Origin: Microbacterium sp.
GTDB taxonomy: Bacteria > Actinomycetota > Actinomycetes > Actinomycetales > Microbacteriaceae
Reading direction: 5' to 3'
Length of the DNA stretch: 64,000 bases
Assembly: GCA_003248655.1 (NCBI GenBank)
Contig: QFPM01000002.1
Location: 1 to 64,000, forward strand
Position 1 is the first letter of the stretch; the number at the start of each line of letters is the position of its first letter. Of the stretch, positions 8,846 through 16,630 are shown one piece after another. The notes beneath the pieces were generated by a model. The model worked only from the letters and a program-made list of their open reading frames with translations. It did not search any database and was not told the origin of the DNA. The position numbers and the translations under genes were made by a program.

Positions 8846-9685
8846 ATGGCTATTCGCAAGTACAAGCCCACGACCCCCGGTCGTCGCGGTTCGTCGGTGG
8901 CCGACTTCGCCGAGATCACCCGGTCGACGCCTGAGAAGTCGCTGCTGCGCCCGCTGTCGAAGACCGGTGGCCGCAACAACCAGGGCCGCATCACGACGCG
9001 TCACATCGGTGGCGGTCACAAGCGTCAGTACCGTGTCATCGACTTCCGTCGCAACGACAAGGACGGCGTCAACGCCACCGTCGCGCACATCGAGTACGAC
9101 CCCAACCGCACCGCGCGCATCGCGCTGCTGCACTACCTCGACGGCGAGAAGCGCTACATCCTCGCGCCGGCGAAGCTCCAGCAGGGCGATGTCGTCGAGT
9201 CGGGTCCGTCGGCGGACATCAAGCCGGGTAACAACCTGCCGCTGAAGAACATCCCCACCGGTACCGTCATCCACGCCATCGAGCTCCGTCCCGGCGGCGG
9301 CGCGAAGCTGGCCCGGTCGGCGGGTGCCTCGGTGCGCCTCGTCGCCAAGGACGGCCCCTACGCCCAGCTGCGTCTGCCCTCGGGCGAGATCCGCAACGTC
9401 GACGCGCGCTGCCGTGCGACGATCGGCGAGGTCGGCAACGCCGAGCAGTCGAACATCAACTGGGGCAAGGCCGGCCGCATGCGCTGGAAGGGCGTCCGCC
9501 CGACCGTCCGTGGTGTCGCGATGAACCCCGTCGACCACCCGCACGGTGGTGGTGAGGGTAAGACCTCCGGTGGTCGTCACCCCGTCACTCCTTGGGGCCA
9601 GGCTGAGGGTCGCACCCGCCACGCCAACAAGGAAAGCGACAAGTACATCGTCCGCCGTCGCAACGCCGGCAAGAAGCGCAAGTAG
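8846..9685 (+). CDS. rplB: 50S ribosomal protein L2
   Basis: 279 residues, normal for L2. The C-terminal signature MNPVDHPHGGGEGKTSGG, whose His is close to the peptidyl-transferase centre, is intact. L2 is needed for subunit association and peptide-bond formation. Codon use is strongly biased, and the GGATGC word common in neighbouring non-ribosomal genes is absent here. Confidence 0.97.
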   Translation: MAIRKYKPTTPGRRGSSVADFAEITRSTPEKSLLRPLSKTGGRNNQGRITTRHIGGGHKRQYRVIDFRRNDKDGVNATVAHIEYDPNRTARIALLHYLDGEKRYILAPAKLQQGDVVESGPSADIKPGNNLPLKNIPTGTVIHAIELRPGGGAKLARSAGASVRLVAKDGPYAQLRLPSGEIRNVDARCRATIGEVGNAEQSNINWGKAGRMRWKGVRPTVRGVAMNPVDHPHGGGEGKTSGGRHPVTPWGQAEGRTRHANKESDKYIVRRRNAGKKRK

Positions 9686-9697
9686 GAGTAGAGGAAG

Positions 9698-9979
9698 ATG
9701 CCTCGCAGCCTGAAGAAGGGACCCTTCGTCGACGAGCACCTGCTCCGCAAGGTCGTCGTGCAGAACGAAGCCGGTACCAAGAACGTCATCAAGACCTGGT
9801 CGCGTCGGTCGATGATCATCCCCGCCATGCTGGGACACACCATCGCCGTGCACGACGGACGCAAGCACATCCCCGTGTTCGTGTCCGAGACCATGGTCGG
9901 CCACAAGCTGGGCGAGTTCGCGCCCACCCGCACCTTCCGCGGCCACGAGAAGGACGACAAGAAGGGTCGCCGCCGCTGA
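9698..9979 (+). CDS. rpsS: 30S ribosomal protein S19
   Basis: 93 residues starting PRSLKKGPFVDEHLL. It forms a complex with S13 in the 30S head near the A-site tRNA. The start is preceded by AGGAGTAGAGGAAG. It lies 12 nt after rplB and 38 nt before rplV, and that second gap holds a GAGGACCAGAGGAGGAG purine-rich RBS. Confidence 0.97.
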   Translation: MPRSLKKGPFVDEHLLRKVVVQNEAGTKNVIKTWSRRSMIIPAMLGHTIAVHDGRKHIPVFVSETMVGHKLGEFAPTRTFRGHEKDDKKGRRR

Positions 9980-10017
9980 CGCGGGGGCGTTCCAGAGAGG
10001 ACCAGAGGAGGAGAGAC

Positions 10018-10413
10018 ATGGTGGATTCCATCGCACGCGTGAAGCACATTCGCGTGACCCCTCAGAAGGCTCGTCGTGTCGTCGCGCTCATCAAGGGCAA
10101 GCAGGCTCAGGAGGCCCTGGCCATCCTGAAGTTCGCGCCGCAGAGTGCCAGCGAGCCGATCTACAAGCTCGTCGAGTCGGCGGTCGCCAACGCCCGTGTG
10201 AAGGCAGACCGCGACGGCGAGTACCTGGACGAGCAGGACCTGTACGTGCGTAACGCGTACGTCGACGAGGGCACGACGCTCAAGCGTTTCCAGCCCCGCG
10301 CCCAGGGCCGCGCGTTCCAGATCAAGAAGCGCACGAGCCACATCACCGTCGAGCTCGCGACCCCCGAGGTCGCCGAGACGGCCGGTGCCACGACCAAGAA
10401 GGCGAGCAAGTAA
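10018..10413 (+). CDS. rplV: 50S ribosomal protein L22
   Basis: 131 residues. The core (VTPQKARRVVALIKGK to the KRTSHITVEL hairpin) is canonical L22, whose beta-hairpin lines the exit tunnel and is a macrolide-resistance site. The C-terminus has a ~18-residue Ala/Thr/Lys tail. The TAA stop shares its last base with the rpsC ATG (TAATG). Confidence 0.96.
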   Translation: MVDSIARVKHIRVTPQKARRVVALIKGKQAQEALAILKFAPQSASEPIYKLVESAVANARVKADRDGEYLDEQDLYVRNAYVDEGTTLKRFQPRAQGRAFQIKKRTSHITVELATPEVAETAGATTKKASK

Positions 10414-11174
10414 TGGGACAGAAAGTCAACCCGTACGGCTTCCGCCTCGGCATCACCACGGACCACGTGTCGCGTTGGTTCTCCGACTCGACCAAGCCGG
10501 GCCAGCGTTACGCCGACTACGTGGCCGAGGACATCAAGATCCGCAAGCTCCTGCAGACGCAGCTCGACCGTGCCGGCGTGTCCAGCATCGAGATCGAGCG
10601 CACCCGTGACCGCGTCCGCGTCGACATCCACACCGCCCGTCCGGGCATCGTGATCGGTCGCCGTGGCGCCGAGGCCGAGCGCATCCGCGCCGACCTCGAG
10701 AAGCTCACCGGCAAGCAGATTCAGCTGAACATTCTCGAGGTGAAAAACCCCGAGGCCGACGCCCAGCTGGTCGCGCAGGGTATCGCCGAGCAGCTCTCGG
10801 CTCGTGTGGCGTTCCGCCGCGCGATGCGCAAGGGTCTGCAGGGCGCCCAGCGCGCCGGTGCCAAGGGCATCCGTATCCAGGTCTCCGGCCGCCTCGGCGG
10901 CGCCGAGATGAGCCGCTCGGAGTTCTACCGCGAAGGCCGTGTGCCCCTGCACACGCTCCGCGCGAACATCGACTACGGCTTCTACGAGGCGAAGACCACC
11001 TTCGGCCGCATCGGCGTGAAGGTCTGGATCTACAAGGGCGACCTGACCGCCAAGGAGCTCGCTCGCGAGCAGGCGAACGCCCCCAAGGCTCCCCGCGGTC
11101 GTGACGACCGCGGCGGTGACCGTCGTCGTGGCCCGCGTAGCGAGGCCCCCGTCGCAGAAGGAGCGTCTGCCTGA
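10413..11174 (+). CDS. rpsC: 30S ribosomal protein S3
   Basis: 253 residues: an N-terminal domain (GQKVNPYGFRLG), a KH type-2 RNA-binding domain around the GIVIGRRGAEAERIR loop (residues ~75-90), and the C-terminal domain with TTFGRIGVKVWIYKG. S3 forms part of the mRNA entry channel with S4 and S5. A ~35-residue Arg/Asp/Gly-rich tail (GRDDRGGDRRRGPRS) extends the C-terminus. It overlaps rplV and rplP by single bases. Confidence 0.97.
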   Translation: MGQKVNPYGFRLGITTDHVSRWFSDSTKPGQRYADYVAEDIKIRKLLQTQLDRAGVSSIEIERTRDRVRVDIHTARPGIVIGRRGAEAERIRADLEKLTGKQIQLNILEVKNPEADAQLVAQGIAEQLSARVAFRRAMRKGLQGAQRAGAKGIRIQVSGRLGGAEMSRSEFYREGRVPLHTLRANIDYGFYEAKTTFGRIGVKVWIYKGDLTAKELAREQANAPKAPRGRDDRGGDRRRGPRSEAPVAEGASA

Positions 11175-11593
11175 TGCTTATTCCCCGCAAGGTCAAGTAC
11201 CGCAAGCAGCACCACCCGGGTCGCTCGGGCGCCGCCACCGGTGGCACCAAGGTGTCGTTCGGTGAGTTCGGCATCCAGGCGCTGACGCCCGCGTACGTGA
11301 CGAACCGTCAGATCGAGTCCGCTCGTATCGCGATGACCCGTCACATCAAGCGTGGCGGCAAGGTGTGGATCAACATCTACCCCGACCGTCCCCTCACCAA
11401 GAAGCCCGCCGAAACCCGCATGGGTTCGGGTAAGGGCTCGCCGGAGTGGTGGGTCGCCAACGTCAAGCCCGGCCGCGTCCTGTTCGAGGTCGCCGGCGTC
11501 AACGAGGAGCTCGCCCGCGAGGCCCTCACCCGGGCAATCCACAAGCTGCCTCTCAAGGCACGCATCATCAAGCGCGAGGAGGGCGACGCGTAA
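11174..11593 (+). CDS. rplP: 50S ribosomal protein L16
   Basis: 139 residues, the usual length. It carries RKVKYRKQHHPGRSG at the N-terminus and MGSGKGSPEWWVANV in the middle. L16 helps form the A-site region of the 50S subunit. The ATG overlaps the rpsC stop (TGATG), and its own TAA overlaps the rpmC start (TAATG). Confidence 0.97.
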   Translation: MLIPRKVKYRKQHHPGRSGAATGGTKVSFGEFGIQALTPAYVTNRQIESARIAMTRHIKRGGKVWINIYPDRPLTKKPAETRMGSGKGSPEWWVANVKPGRVLFEVAGVNEELAREALTRAIHKLPLKARIIKREEGDA

Positions 11594-11907
11594 TGGCCGT
11601 CGGTACCAAGACGCTCGCCCCGAGCGAGCTCGACACGTTCGAAGACCAGCGCCTCGTCGAGGAGCTGCGCAAGGCCAAGGAAGAGCTGTTCAACCTGCGC
11701 TTCCAGTCGGCCACCGGCCAGCTCGACAGCCACGGCCGCATCCGTGCGGTCAAGCGCGACATCGCGCGGCTGTACACCGTGATCCGTGAGCGCGAGCTCG
11801 GCATCCGTGCCACTCCTGCGCCCGTCGAGATCCAGGCGAAGGCGAAGAAGACGAAGGCCAAGAAGGCGGATGCCGCTGACGAGGCCAGCAAGGAAGAGGC
11901 CGAGTGA
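11593..11907 (+). CDS. rpmC: 50S ribosomal protein L29 with basic C-terminal tail
   Basis: 104 residues from the ATG that overlaps the rplP stop; an upstream GTG at 11446 belongs to a spurious extension. The L29 coiled-coil core (EELRKAKEELFNLRFQ to RDIARLYTVIRERE) ends near residue 76. A ~28-residue Lys/Ala/Glu tail (KAKKTKAKKADAADEA) follows and makes it longer than the usual 65-75 residues. L29 lies at the tunnel exit next to L23. Confidence 0.93.
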   Translation: MAVGTKTLAPSELDTFEDQRLVEELRKAKEELFNLRFQSATGQLDSHGRIRAVKRDIARLYTVIRERELGIRATPAPVEIQAKAKKTKAKKADAADEASKEEAE

Positions 11908-12320
11908 TGGCTGAGACCACTGAGAAGAAGGCGCCGGCGGCCAAGGCTGCTCCGGCAGCGAAGAAGGCTCCCGCGAAGAAGGCTGCCGCCCCGAAGGCCG
12001 AGGCCGTCGCCCCAGCGCCCGTCGCCGCCGGGCACGAGCACGCCGCGCACGACGTGCGCGACGCGGATGCCCGCGGCTACCGCAAGGCCCGCCGCGGCTA
12101 CGTCGTCAGCGACAAGATGGACAAGACCATCGTCGTCGAGGTCGAGGACCGCGTGAAGCACCCGCTGTACGGCAAGGTCATCCGCCGCACGTCGAAGGTC
12201 AAGGCCCACGACGAGGCGAACACCGCCGGTATCGGTGACCTCGTGCTCATCAACGAGACCCGCCCGCTCAGCGCCACCAAGCGCTGGCGTCTGGTCGAGA
12301 TCCTGGAGAAGGCCAAGTGA
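11907..12320 (+). CDS. rpsQ: 30S ribosomal protein S17 with AKP-rich N-terminal extension
   Basis: 137 residues from ATG 11907, which overlaps the rpmC TGA by one base; a GTG at 11904 is also possible. Residues 1-55 are a low-complexity Ala/Lys/Pro stretch (KKAPAAKAAPAAKKAPAKKA) followed by a His-containing linker. The S17 OB-fold core (GYVVSDKMDKTIVVEVED to LSATKRWRLVEILEKA) fills the rest. S17 binds 16S rRNA early in 30S assembly. The extension is lineage-type and resembles the one on L15 here. Confidence 0.94.
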   Translation: MAETTEKKAPAAKAAPAAKKAPAKKAAAPKAEAVAPAPVAAGHEHAAHDVRDADARGYRKARRGYVVSDKMDKTIVVEVEDRVKHPLYGKVIRRTSKVKAHDEANTAGIGDLVLINETRPLSATKRWRLVEILEKAK

Positions 12321-12685
12321 TCCAGACAGAGTCCCGCCTCAAGGTCGCCGACAACACCGGCGCCAAGGAGCTGCTCACCATCCGCGTGCTCGGCGGCTCG
12401 AACCGCCGCTACGCCGGTCTCGGTGACATCATCGTGGCGACCGTCAAGGACGCGATCCCGGGCGGAAACGTCAAGAAGGGCGACGTGGTCAAGGCTGTCG
12501 TCGTCCGCACCGTCAAGCAGACCCGTCGCGCCGACGGGTCGTACATCAAGTTCGACGAGAACGCCGCCGTCATCCTGAAGAACGACGGGGAGCCCCGCGG
12601 CACCCGCATCTTCGGACCGGTCGGTCGTGAGCTTCGCGACAAGAAGTTCATGAAGATCGTCTCGCTCGCACCGGAGGTGATCTGA
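12317..12685 (+). CDS. rplN: 50S ribosomal protein L14
   Basis: 122 residues starting at GTG 12317 (IQTESRLKVADNTGAKELL), overlapping the rpsQ stop by 4 nt (GTGA). This is the standard full-length L14 OB-like fold, a bridge protein at the 30S-50S interface and the site of silencing-factor RsfS binding. Confidence 0.97.
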   Translation: MIQTESRLKVADNTGAKELLTIRVLGGSNRRYAGLGDIIVATVKDAIPGGNVKKGDVVKAVVVRTVKQTRRADGSYIKFDENAAVILKNDGEPRGTRIFGPVGRELRDKKFMKIVSLAPEVI

Positions 12686-12689
12686 CCCC

Positions 12690-13049
12690 ATGGCCAAGAT
12701 CAAGAAGGGTGACCTGGTTCAGGTCATCACGGGCAAGAAGCAGGACAAGGGCGGCGACCGCGGCAAGCAGGGGCGGGTGCTCGACATCCTCGTCGAGCAG
12801 AACCGCGTCATCGTCGAGGGCGTCAACTACGTCACGAAGCACAACCGCGTGGGCCAGTCCCAGCGCGGCACAAAGACGGGCGGCATCGAGACGATGGAAG
12901 CCCCGATTCACATCTCCAACGTCGCCCTCGTCGACCCGTCGACCAAGAAGCCGACCCGCGTCGGTCACCGCGTCGAGGAGCAGACGAAGGATGGCGTGAA
13001 GCGCAACGTTCGCGTGCGCTACGCGAAGAAGAGCGGTAAGGACCTCTGA
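12690..13049 (+). CDS. rplX: 50S ribosomal protein L24
   Basis: 119 residues with the N-terminal KOW motif (KKGDLVQVITGKKQDKGG) typical of L24, an assembly initiator of the 50S subunit. It follows rplN after 4 nt, and its stop overlaps the rplE ATG (TGATG). Confidence 0.97.
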   Translation: MAKIKKGDLVQVITGKKQDKGGDRGKQGRVLDILVEQNRVIVEGVNYVTKHNRVGQSQRGTKTGGIETMEAPIHISNVALVDPSTKKPTRVGHRVEEQTKDGVKRNVRVRYAKKSGKDL

Positions 13050-13633
13050 TGAGCACCACCACTGCTGCGCCCGCTGGCAAAATCCAGCCGCGCCTGAAGC
13101 AGAAGTACCAGACCGAGATCAAGAAGGCTCTGCAGGACGAGTTCGGCTACGCGAACGTCATGCAGATCCCCGGGATCGTCAAGGTCGTCGTGAACACCGG
13201 CGTCGGCGAGGCTGCTCGCGACTCCAAGGTGATCGATGGCGCGGTCGACGACCTCACCAAGATCACCGGTCAGAAGCCGGTCGTCACGAAGGCCCGGAAG
13301 TCCATCGCGCAGTTCAAGCTGCGTGAGGGTCAGCCCATCGGCGCGCACGTCACCCTCCGGGGCGACCGCGCGTGGGAGTTCCTCGACCGTCTCGTGACGC
13401 TCGCGCTTCCTCGTATCCGCGACTTCCGTGGCCTCTCGCCCAAGCAGTTCGACGGCAACGGCAACTACACGTTCGGTCTCCAGGAGCAGTCCGTGTTCCA
13501 CGAGATCAACCAGGACAAGATCGACCGCGTCCGCGGCTTCGACATCACGGTCGTCACGACCGCGAAGACGGATGCCGAGGGCCGTTCGCTCCTCAAGCAG
13601 ATCGGGTTCCCGTTCCAGTCGGACGAGGCCTGA
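13049..13633 (+). CDS. rplE: 50S ribosomal protein L5
   Basis: 194 residues. The core (GYANVMQIPGIVKVVVNTGVG to TAKTDAEGRSLLKQIGFPF) is complete; the first ~18 residues (STTTAAPAGKIQPRLKQ) are a short lineage extension. L5 anchors 5S rRNA and contacts P-site tRNA. Many actinobacteria carry rpsN directly downstream. Here the next gene is rpsH after a 67-nt gap. Confidence 0.97.
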   Translation: MSTTTAAPAGKIQPRLKQKYQTEIKKALQDEFGYANVMQIPGIVKVVVNTGVGEAARDSKVIDGAVDDLTKITGQKPVVTKARKSIAQFKLREGQPIGAHVTLRGDRAWEFLDRLVTLALPRIRDFRGLSPKQFDGNGNYTFGLQEQSVFHEINQDKIDRVRGFDITVVTTAKTDAEGRSLLKQIGFPFQSDEA

Positions 13634-13650
13634 TCGACCATCACGAAGGT

Positions 13651-13673
13651 CGGATGTCGTGTAACGGCATCCG
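13651..13673 (+). promoter_or_regulatory. Intercistronic hairpin between rplE and rpsH
   Basis: CGGATG and CATCCG arms enclose an 11-nt loop in the 67-nt gap. It may be a processing or stability element. It has no U-tract, so full termination is unlikely. The AAAGGAAACCAAGAA sequence just downstream supplies the rpsH RBS. Confidence 0.35.
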
Positions 13674-13700
13674 AAACCACTGAACAAAGGAAACCAAGAA

Positions 13701-14099
13701 ATGACGATGACAGACCCGGTCGCTGACATGCTGACCCGTCTGCGCAACGCGAACTCGGCGCACCACGACACCGTGTCGCTGCCGAGCTCGAAGCTCAAGA
13801 CCCACATCGCAGAGATCCTCCAGCAGGAGGGCTACATCGCCGGCTGGGAGGTCTCGGACGCCCGTGTCGGCCAGACCCTCACGCTGACGCTCAAGTACGG
13901 CCCGAACCGCGAGCGGTCGATCGCCGGCATCAAGCGCGTCTCGAAGCCCGGTCTGCGCGTCTACGCACGCTCGACCGAGATCCCCACCGTCCTCGGTGGC
14001 CTCGGCGTCGCGATCCTGTCCACCTCCTCCGGTCTTCTCACCGACCGTCAGGCCGAGCAGAAGGGCGTGGGTGGGGAAGTCCTCGCCTACGTGTGGTGA
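13701..14099 (+). CDS. rpsH: 30S ribosomal protein S8
   Basis: 132 residues, full length, from TMTDPVADMLTRLRNAN to the canonical C-terminus GVGGEVLAYVW. S8 binds the central domain of 16S rRNA and in E. coli represses the spc operon. The start uses AAAGGAAACC as RBS. Its TGA is followed, in the same frame and without a spacer, by codons of the next gene (see rplF). Confidence 0.96.
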   Translation: MTMTDPVADMLTRLRNANSAHHDTVSLPSSKLKTHIAEILQQEGYIAGWEVSDARVGQTLTLTLKYGPNRERSIAGIKRVSKPGLRVYARSTEIPTVLGGLGVAILSTSSGLLTDRQAEQKGVGGEVLAYVW

Positions 14100-14177
14100 T
14101 CTGACGCCGGCGTCACCGTATCGGTCGACGGCCAGGATGTCGCCGTCAAGGGCCCCAAGGGCGAGCTGACGCTCACC

Positions 14178-14606
14178 GTGGCGCGCCCCATCGAGGTCGC
14201 CATCGAAGAGGGCCAGGTGCTCGTCACCCGCCCCGACGATGAGCGCGAGTCGCGGTCGCTGCACGGCCTGACCCGCACCCTCATCAACAACAACATCATC
14301 GGCGTCACCGAGGGCTACACCAAGGGCCTCGAGGTCGTCGGCACGGGTTACCGCGTCGCGCAGAAGGGTGCGGCCGTCGAGTTCGCACTCGGCTTCTCGC
14401 ACCCCGTGCTCGTCGAGCCGCCGGCCGGCATCACGCTGACCGTCGAGGGCAACAACAAGCTCACCGTCTCGGGCATCTCGAAGCAGGCCGTCGGTGAGGC
14501 CGCTGCGAACATCCGCAAGATCCGCAAGCCCGAGCCGTACAAGGGCAAGGGCGTGCGCTACGCCGGCGAGGTCGTCCGCCGCAAGGCCGGAAAGGCTGGT
14601 AAGTAA
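14178..14606 (+). CDS. rplF: 50S ribosomal protein L6, 5' end missing
   Basis: The first in-frame start codon is GTG 14178, giving 142 residues, while actinobacterial L6 has about 178. The 24 codons upstream (14106-14177) still read as L6 sequence (AGVTVSVDGQDVAVKGPKGE), and they run back to the rpsH TGA with only two foreign codons between. The missing part is therefore the spacer, the RBS, the ATG and about 12 codons (the segment usually reading SRIGRLPIDIP). The rest of the two-domain L6 fold is intact, ending RYAGEVVRRKAGKAGK. L6 supports the GTPase-associated region and is normally essential, so an assembly or sequencing deletion is as likely as a real one. Without a repair, expression would need the poor GTG start or UGA readthrough. 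Confidence 0.85.
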   Translation: MARPIEVAIEEGQVLVTRPDDERESRSLHGLTRTLINNNIIGVTEGYTKGLEVVGTGYRVAQKGAAVEFALGFSHPVLVEPPAGITLTVEGNNKLTVSGISKQAVGEAAANIRKIRKPEPYKGKGVRYAGEVVRRKAGKAGK

Positions 14607-14608
14607 TC

Positions 14609-14968
14609 ATGGCTGTGAAGTCGAAGTCCGACGCGCGTTCGCGTCGTCACGCCCGCCTTCGCAAGAAGGTCGTCGGCACCGAGGCGCGTCCGCGCCTGGT
14701 CGTCACCCGCTCGGCGCGCCACGTGTTCGTCCAGCTCGTCGACGACAGCAAGGGCCACACCGTGGCATCGGCCTCGACCCTCGAGACCGACCTGCGCACG
14801 TTCGACGGTGACAAGACCGCCAAGGCCCGCAAGGTCGGCGAGCTCGTCGCCGAGCGCGCGAAGGCCGCCGGTGTCTCGGACGTCGTGTTCGACCGCGGCG
14901 GCAACCGCTACGCGGGTCGTGTCGCCGCGATCGCGGACGGCGCTCGCGAAGGAGGTCTGAACCTGTGA
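14609..14968 (+). CDS. rplR: 50S ribosomal protein L18
   Basis: 119 residues, normal L18 (RSRRHARLRKKVVGTEARPRL to NRYAGRVAAIADGAREGGL). It binds 5S rRNA together with L5. Its stop overlaps the rpsE GTG start (GTGA), so the two genes are coupled. Confidence 0.97.
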   Translation: MAVKSKSDARSRRHARLRKKVVGTEARPRLVVTRSARHVFVQLVDDSKGHTVASASTLETDLRTFDGDKTAKARKVGELVAERAKAAGVSDVVFDRGGNRYAGRVAAIADGAREGGLNL

Positions 14969-15651
14969 GCGATGCAACTACTCAGAATGTGGAGAACGAT
15001 GTGACCGCAGAGGCCACTGACCAGGCGGTTGCCGAGGCGCCCGCCGAGCGCGAGCCGCGTCGCGGTGGCCGCGAGCGCAGCCAGACTCGCGGTGACCGCG
15101 GTGCGCGCGATGCCGACAAGAGCCAGTTCCTGGAGCGTGTCGTCACCATCAACCGCGTGTCGAAGGTCGTCAAGGGCGGTCGCCGCTTCAGCTTCACGGC
15201 GCTTGTCGTCGTGGGCGACGGCAACGGGCTCGTCGGCGTCGGCTACGGCAAGGCGCGTGAGGTTCCCCTCGCCATCTCGAAGGGTGTCGAAGAGGCCAAG
15301 CGCAACTTCTTCCGCGTGCCGCGTGCCGGATCCACGATCCCGCACCCGGTGCAGGGCGAGGCCGCTGCCGGTGTCGTGCTGCTGCGTCCGGCTGCTGCCG
15401 GTACCGGTGTTATCGCGGGTGGTCCCGTGCGTGCCGTGCTCGAGTGCGCCGGCATCCACGACGTCCTGTCGAAGTCGCTCGGCTCGTCGAACACGATCAA
15501 CATCGTGCACGCGACCGTCGCTGCCCTCACGCAGCTCGAGGAGCCTCGCGCGGTCGCCGCGCGTCGTGGCCTCGACTTCGACCAGGTCGCGCCCGCGCGT
15601 CTGATCCGTGCCGAGGCTGACGCCGCGGCCGCTGCGAAGGTAGGTGCCTGA
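14965..15651 (+). CDS. rpsE: 30S ribosomal protein S5
   Basis: 228 residues from GTG 14965. The first ~50 residues are an acidic/Ala then Arg-rich extension. The dsRNA-binding domain (FLERVVTINRVSKVVKGGRR) and the C-terminal S5 domain (RAVLECAGIHDVLSKSLGS) follow in normal order. S5 contributes to decoding accuracy and to the mRNA entry helicase with S3 and S4. AGGAGGT just upstream is a strong RBS. Confidence 0.97.
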   Translation: MSDATTQNVENDVTAEATDQAVAEAPAEREPRRGGRERSQTRGDRGARDADKSQFLERVVTINRVSKVVKGGRRFSFTALVVVGDGNGLVGVGYGKAREVPLAISKGVEEAKRNFFRVPRAGSTIPHPVQGEAAAGVVLLRPAAAGTGVIAGGPVRAVLECAGIHDVLSKSLGSSNTINIVHATVAALTQLEEPRAVAARRGLDFDQVAPARLIRAEADAAAAAKVGA

Positions 15652-15836
15652 TGGCCGCGCGTCTCAAGGTCACGCAGACAAAGTCCAAGGTGAGCGAGAA
15701 GCAGAACCAGCGCGACACGCTGCGTTCGCTGGGCCTCAAGCGGATCGGCGACTCGGTCGTCCGTCCGGACGACGCGCAGACGCGCGGATACGTCAGGGCC
15801 GTTGCGCACCTCGTGAAGGTTGAGGAGATCGACTGA
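15651..15836 (+). CDS. rpmD: 50S ribosomal protein L30
   Basis: 61 residues, complete (ARLKVTQTKSKVSEKQNQRD), with the single ferredoxin-like L30 fold. The ATG overlaps the rpsE stop (TGATG), and its own TGA overlaps the rplO ATG in the same way. Confidence 0.96.
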   Translation: MAARLKVTQTKSKVSEKQNQRDTLRSLGLKRIGDSVVRPDDAQTRGYVRAVAHLVKVEEID

Positions 15837-16519
15837 TGGCCGAGAAGGCTGAGAAGGCGACCGAAGAGGTCACCGAGAAGAAGACCGCTGCCAAGGCTCC
15901 GGCCAAGGCCTCGGCTGAGAAGAAGCCCGCTGCGGAGAAGAAGGCTCCCGCGGCCAAGGCTGCCGACAAGGCTCCGGCCGAGAAGGCGGCTTCGGTCAAG
16001 GCCGAGGCTGCCGACAAGCCCGCCGCCAAGAAGCCGGCTGCGAAGAAGGCTGCGCCGAAGGAGGATGCCGTGGCATCCCGCCCCGGCGTCCTGAAGGTCC
16101 ACCACCTGCGTCCGGTCCCCGGCGCCAACACCGCGAAGACCCGTGTCGGTCGCGGTGAAGGCTCGAAGGGCAAGACCGCCGGTCGTGGCACCAAGGGCAC
16201 GAAGGCCCGCTACCAGGTGAAGGTCGGCTTCGAGGGTGGCCAGATGCCGCTGCACATGCGTACGCCGAAGCTGCGCGGGTTCAAGAACCCGTTCCGCGTC
16301 GAGTACCAGGTGGTCAACCTCGACAAGCTCGCAGAGCTCTACCCCTCCGGTGGCAACGTCACCGTGAGCGATCTCGTCGCCAAGGGCGCCGTCCGCAAGA
16401 ACGAGAAGGTCAAGGTGCTCGGCACCGGCGACATCTCGGTCAAGCTCACGGTCGCCGTCGACAAGGTCTCGGGTTCGGCCGAGCAGAAGATCGTCGCCGC
16501 GGGCGGTTCGATCAAGTAG
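15836..16519 (+). CDS. rplO: 50S ribosomal protein L15 with long AKP/E-rich N-terminal extension
   Basis: 227 residues, where L15 is usually about 150. Residues 1-83 are almost only Ala, Lys, Glu and Pro, resembling histone-H1-like tails. The core starts near residue 84 (GVLKVHHLRPVPGANTAKTR) with the glycine-rich GRGEGSKGKTAGRGTKG segment. The start is supported by TGATG overlap with rpmD and GAGGAG at RBS distance, so the extension looks genuine. L15 is a late 50S assembly protein. It is the last gene before a strong hairpin terminator. Confidence 0.94.
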   Translation: MAEKAEKATEEVTEKKTAAKAPAKASAEKKPAAEKKAPAAKAADKAPAEKAASVKAEAADKPAAKKPAAKKAAPKEDAVASRPGVLKVHHLRPVPGANTAKTRVGRGEGSKGKTAGRGTKGTKARYQVKVGFEGGQMPLHMRTPKLRGFKNPFRVEYQVVNLDKLAELYPSGGNVTVSDLVAKGAVRKNEKVKVLGTGDISVKLTVAVDKVSGSAEQKIVAAGGSIK

Positions 16520-16527
16520 TCATACGG

Positions 16528-16558
16528 CAGGGGCCGGAGGGGCAACCTCCGGCCCCTG
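16528..16558 (+). terminator. Rho-independent-type hairpin after rplO
   Basis: A perfect 13-bp stem (CAGGGGCCGGAGG with CCTCCGGCCCCTG) closes a GGCAA loop directly after the rplO stop. The U-tract is weak (TGTTG). It probably ends or attenuates the S10-spc transcript before secY. Confidence 0.7.
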
Positions 16559-16630
16559 TTGCCGTACTCTGGGAGACGGTGTGTCTCGGGCATCCCCGGC
16601 GCACCGATCCCACCACTGGAGGAAATCCCC

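Noticed and set aside
13634..13700. Missing rpsN between rplE and rpsH
   Set aside because: Several Micrococcales keep rpsN elsewhere in the genome, so absence here alone is not evidence of loss.
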